In this document: positions 63,333-64,000 of the stretch, one piece after another
How the letters are laid out: every line of letters starts with the position of its first letter
How positions within the stretch are numbered: the first letter of the stretch is position 1
Origin: Muriicola sp. Z0-33
GTDB lineage: Bacteria; Bacteroidota; Bacteroidia; Flavobacteriales; Flavobacteriaceae
Assembly (NCBI RefSeq): GCF_026126425.1
Contig: NZ_JAFMPW010000001.1
Coordinates: 62,001-126,000 of the forward strand
Direction of reading: 5' to 3'
DNA length: 64,000 bases
Notes under the pieces: model-generated
What the model was told of the DNA's origin: nothing
Seen by the model: only the letters and a program-made list of their open reading frames with translations
Databases searched by the model: none
Position numbers and translations under genes: made by a program

Positions 63333-64000
63333 TCAATAGGGAATTTCTTCCTTTAAGAGTAATTGTTGCAGCTGTTGCCCAAAATAGATCATTCTCTTAA
63401 TCTCCTGAACTCCCAGTAACCTCTCTTTTTTCATGATGAGTAGTGACTTACCGTTAGATTCTATGTGATAATATGGATTGCTCTCCAGAAATAGCACCAG
63501 TTCATCAGAGAAGAAAGACAGAATGGCGGCTGTGTCCGGACCACTGAGGTAAAACCGCCTGTTAAAATCCGAATGATGCTCAATATCAATATCTTTAAAA
63601 CCGGCAAGGCCATAAAGAAACTGTAGGAGGCCTTCCTTGTCCAATGTGAATACGGGGATGTTTTGGACCAGTTTTATGTGCATTACGGTTGTTTTCACCA
63701 CTTCTTTGGCAATAAATTCTCCTTCACTGAATTCAATATCAAACACACTACAGTTTTTGTCGCGGTCTAAAAGGTTGTTATAGTAGTAACTTATATTTCT
63801 GGTTCTGAAGAACACAAAGCTTTTCAGGATAGTTGTGTTCGTATTTTTATTAGGGATATATTCCCAGTGGTACTCCCTGGCTGTAGTTTTAAGGTCTTCC
63901 TGCCTTTTGGTAAAATAGCGCTCAATAGGATTCAGGGCGGCTAATGGGATGATCTTACGAATGGCGAAGGGGTGTGTTGAGTCTGTTTCGTGCTTATCTA
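63333..64000 (-). CDS. Hypothetical protein, N-terminus cut by the right edge
   Basis: The minus-strand frame is open from its stop at 63333 to the window edge, giving the last 222 residues or so. A GTG at 63815 is only an internal codon: upstream in-frame sequence (HPFAIRKIIPLAALNPIERY, then TKRQEDLKTTAREYHWEYIP) reads like real protein. The C-terminal part has SFFSDELVLFLESNPYYHIE followed by SNGKSLLIMKKERLL and an amphipathic helix to the end. I do not recognise the family. No membrane helix or catalytic motif is visible in this part. Confidence 0.7.
   Translation of the reverse strand, partial: DKHETDSTHPFAIRKIIPLAALNPIERYFTKRQEDLKTTAREYHWEYIPNKNTNTTILKSFVFFRTRNISYYYNNLLDRDKNCSVFDIEFSEGEFIAKEVVKTTVMHIKLVQNIPVFTLDKEGLLQFLYGLAGFKDIDIEHHSDFNRRFYLSGPDTAAILSFFSDELVLFLESNPYYHIESNGKSLLIMKKERLLGVQEIKRMIYFGQQLQQLLLKEEIPY

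Noticed and set aside
1-64000. Signs of mobile DNA, phage or a defence island
   Set aside because: No transposase, integrase, recombinase, restriction enzyme, toxin-antitoxin pair or terminal inverted repeats were recognised anywhere in the window.

Overview
The window looks like chromosome of a member of Bacteroidota, almost certainly family Flavobacteriaceae. It carries a gliding-adhesin operon of the sprC-sprD-sprB-sprF type whose products end in type IX secretion (T9SS) type B sorting domains. It also carries DUF4837, DUF4175 and PorP/SprF proteins, GlnRS beside GltX, and many starts preceded by the Bacteroidota -7 box TAnnTTTG with no strong Shine-Dalgarno sequence. No transposase, integrase, phage gene, CRISPR array or rRNA operon was seen. 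The genes are dense, mostly housekeeping, and in several long same-strand runs.

Layout. 1-7.9 kb: a gene end at the left edge, then a DUF4837 lipoprotein, a LysM lytic transglycosylase, pgk, the DNA polymerase III delta' gene with a small membrane protein, a Skp/OmpH-like lipoprotein, a methyltransferase and an unknown lipoprotein. 8-13.8 kb: mnmG, ybeY and a large DUF4175 membrane protein form one leftward run. Two perfect 16-bp parS-like palindromes bracket mnmG, and one lies inside the ybeY coding end. 13.9-19.3 kb: AlkB-type monooxygenase, gltX and an SPFH protein run rightward and meet glnS at a strong shared terminator. 19.6-38.5 kb: the gliding operon, with an Ig-like CHU_C protein, a PorP/SprF protein carrying two SPOR-like repeats, a 4546-residue SprB-like adhesin and a SprF. 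38.6-42.8 kb: folB, tRNA-Cys, then leftward rnr, a DUF2807 protein and a LysE-family exporter.

42.8-43.4 kb is a 609-bp AT-rich divergent gap full of TTATTAAC-like words. It is followed by rpiB, a His-rich cation diffusion facilitator and an ElaA-like acetyltransferase. 45.3-54.8 kb is one long leftward run: rnpA, an S41 protease, then an uncharacterised metabolic set (SMP-30 lactonase, SDR, fructosamine-kinase-like, Gfo/Idh oxidoreductase, malonyl-CoA-synthetase-like ligase, a broken small membrane ORF, sodium:solute symporter). 54.9-58 kb holds a two-gene rightward unit, a GCS2-like ligase fused to CBS domains and an aspartoacylase-like deacylase. 58-64 kb is a leftward run of an MBL hydrolase, an SMP-30-like lipoprotein, an S8 and an M1 peptidase, plus a gene running off the right edge.

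How they fit together. The gliding operon supplies a cell-surface adhesin and its PorP/SprF outer-membrane partners; the T9SS core itself is not here. The metabolic set at 45.8-52.8 kb and the ligase/deacylase pair at 54.9-58 kb are the least explained parts. The parS-like sites suggest the window lies in the origin-proximal half of the chromosome, but this is inference, and hand base-skew counts do not place an origin at the 43-kb gap.
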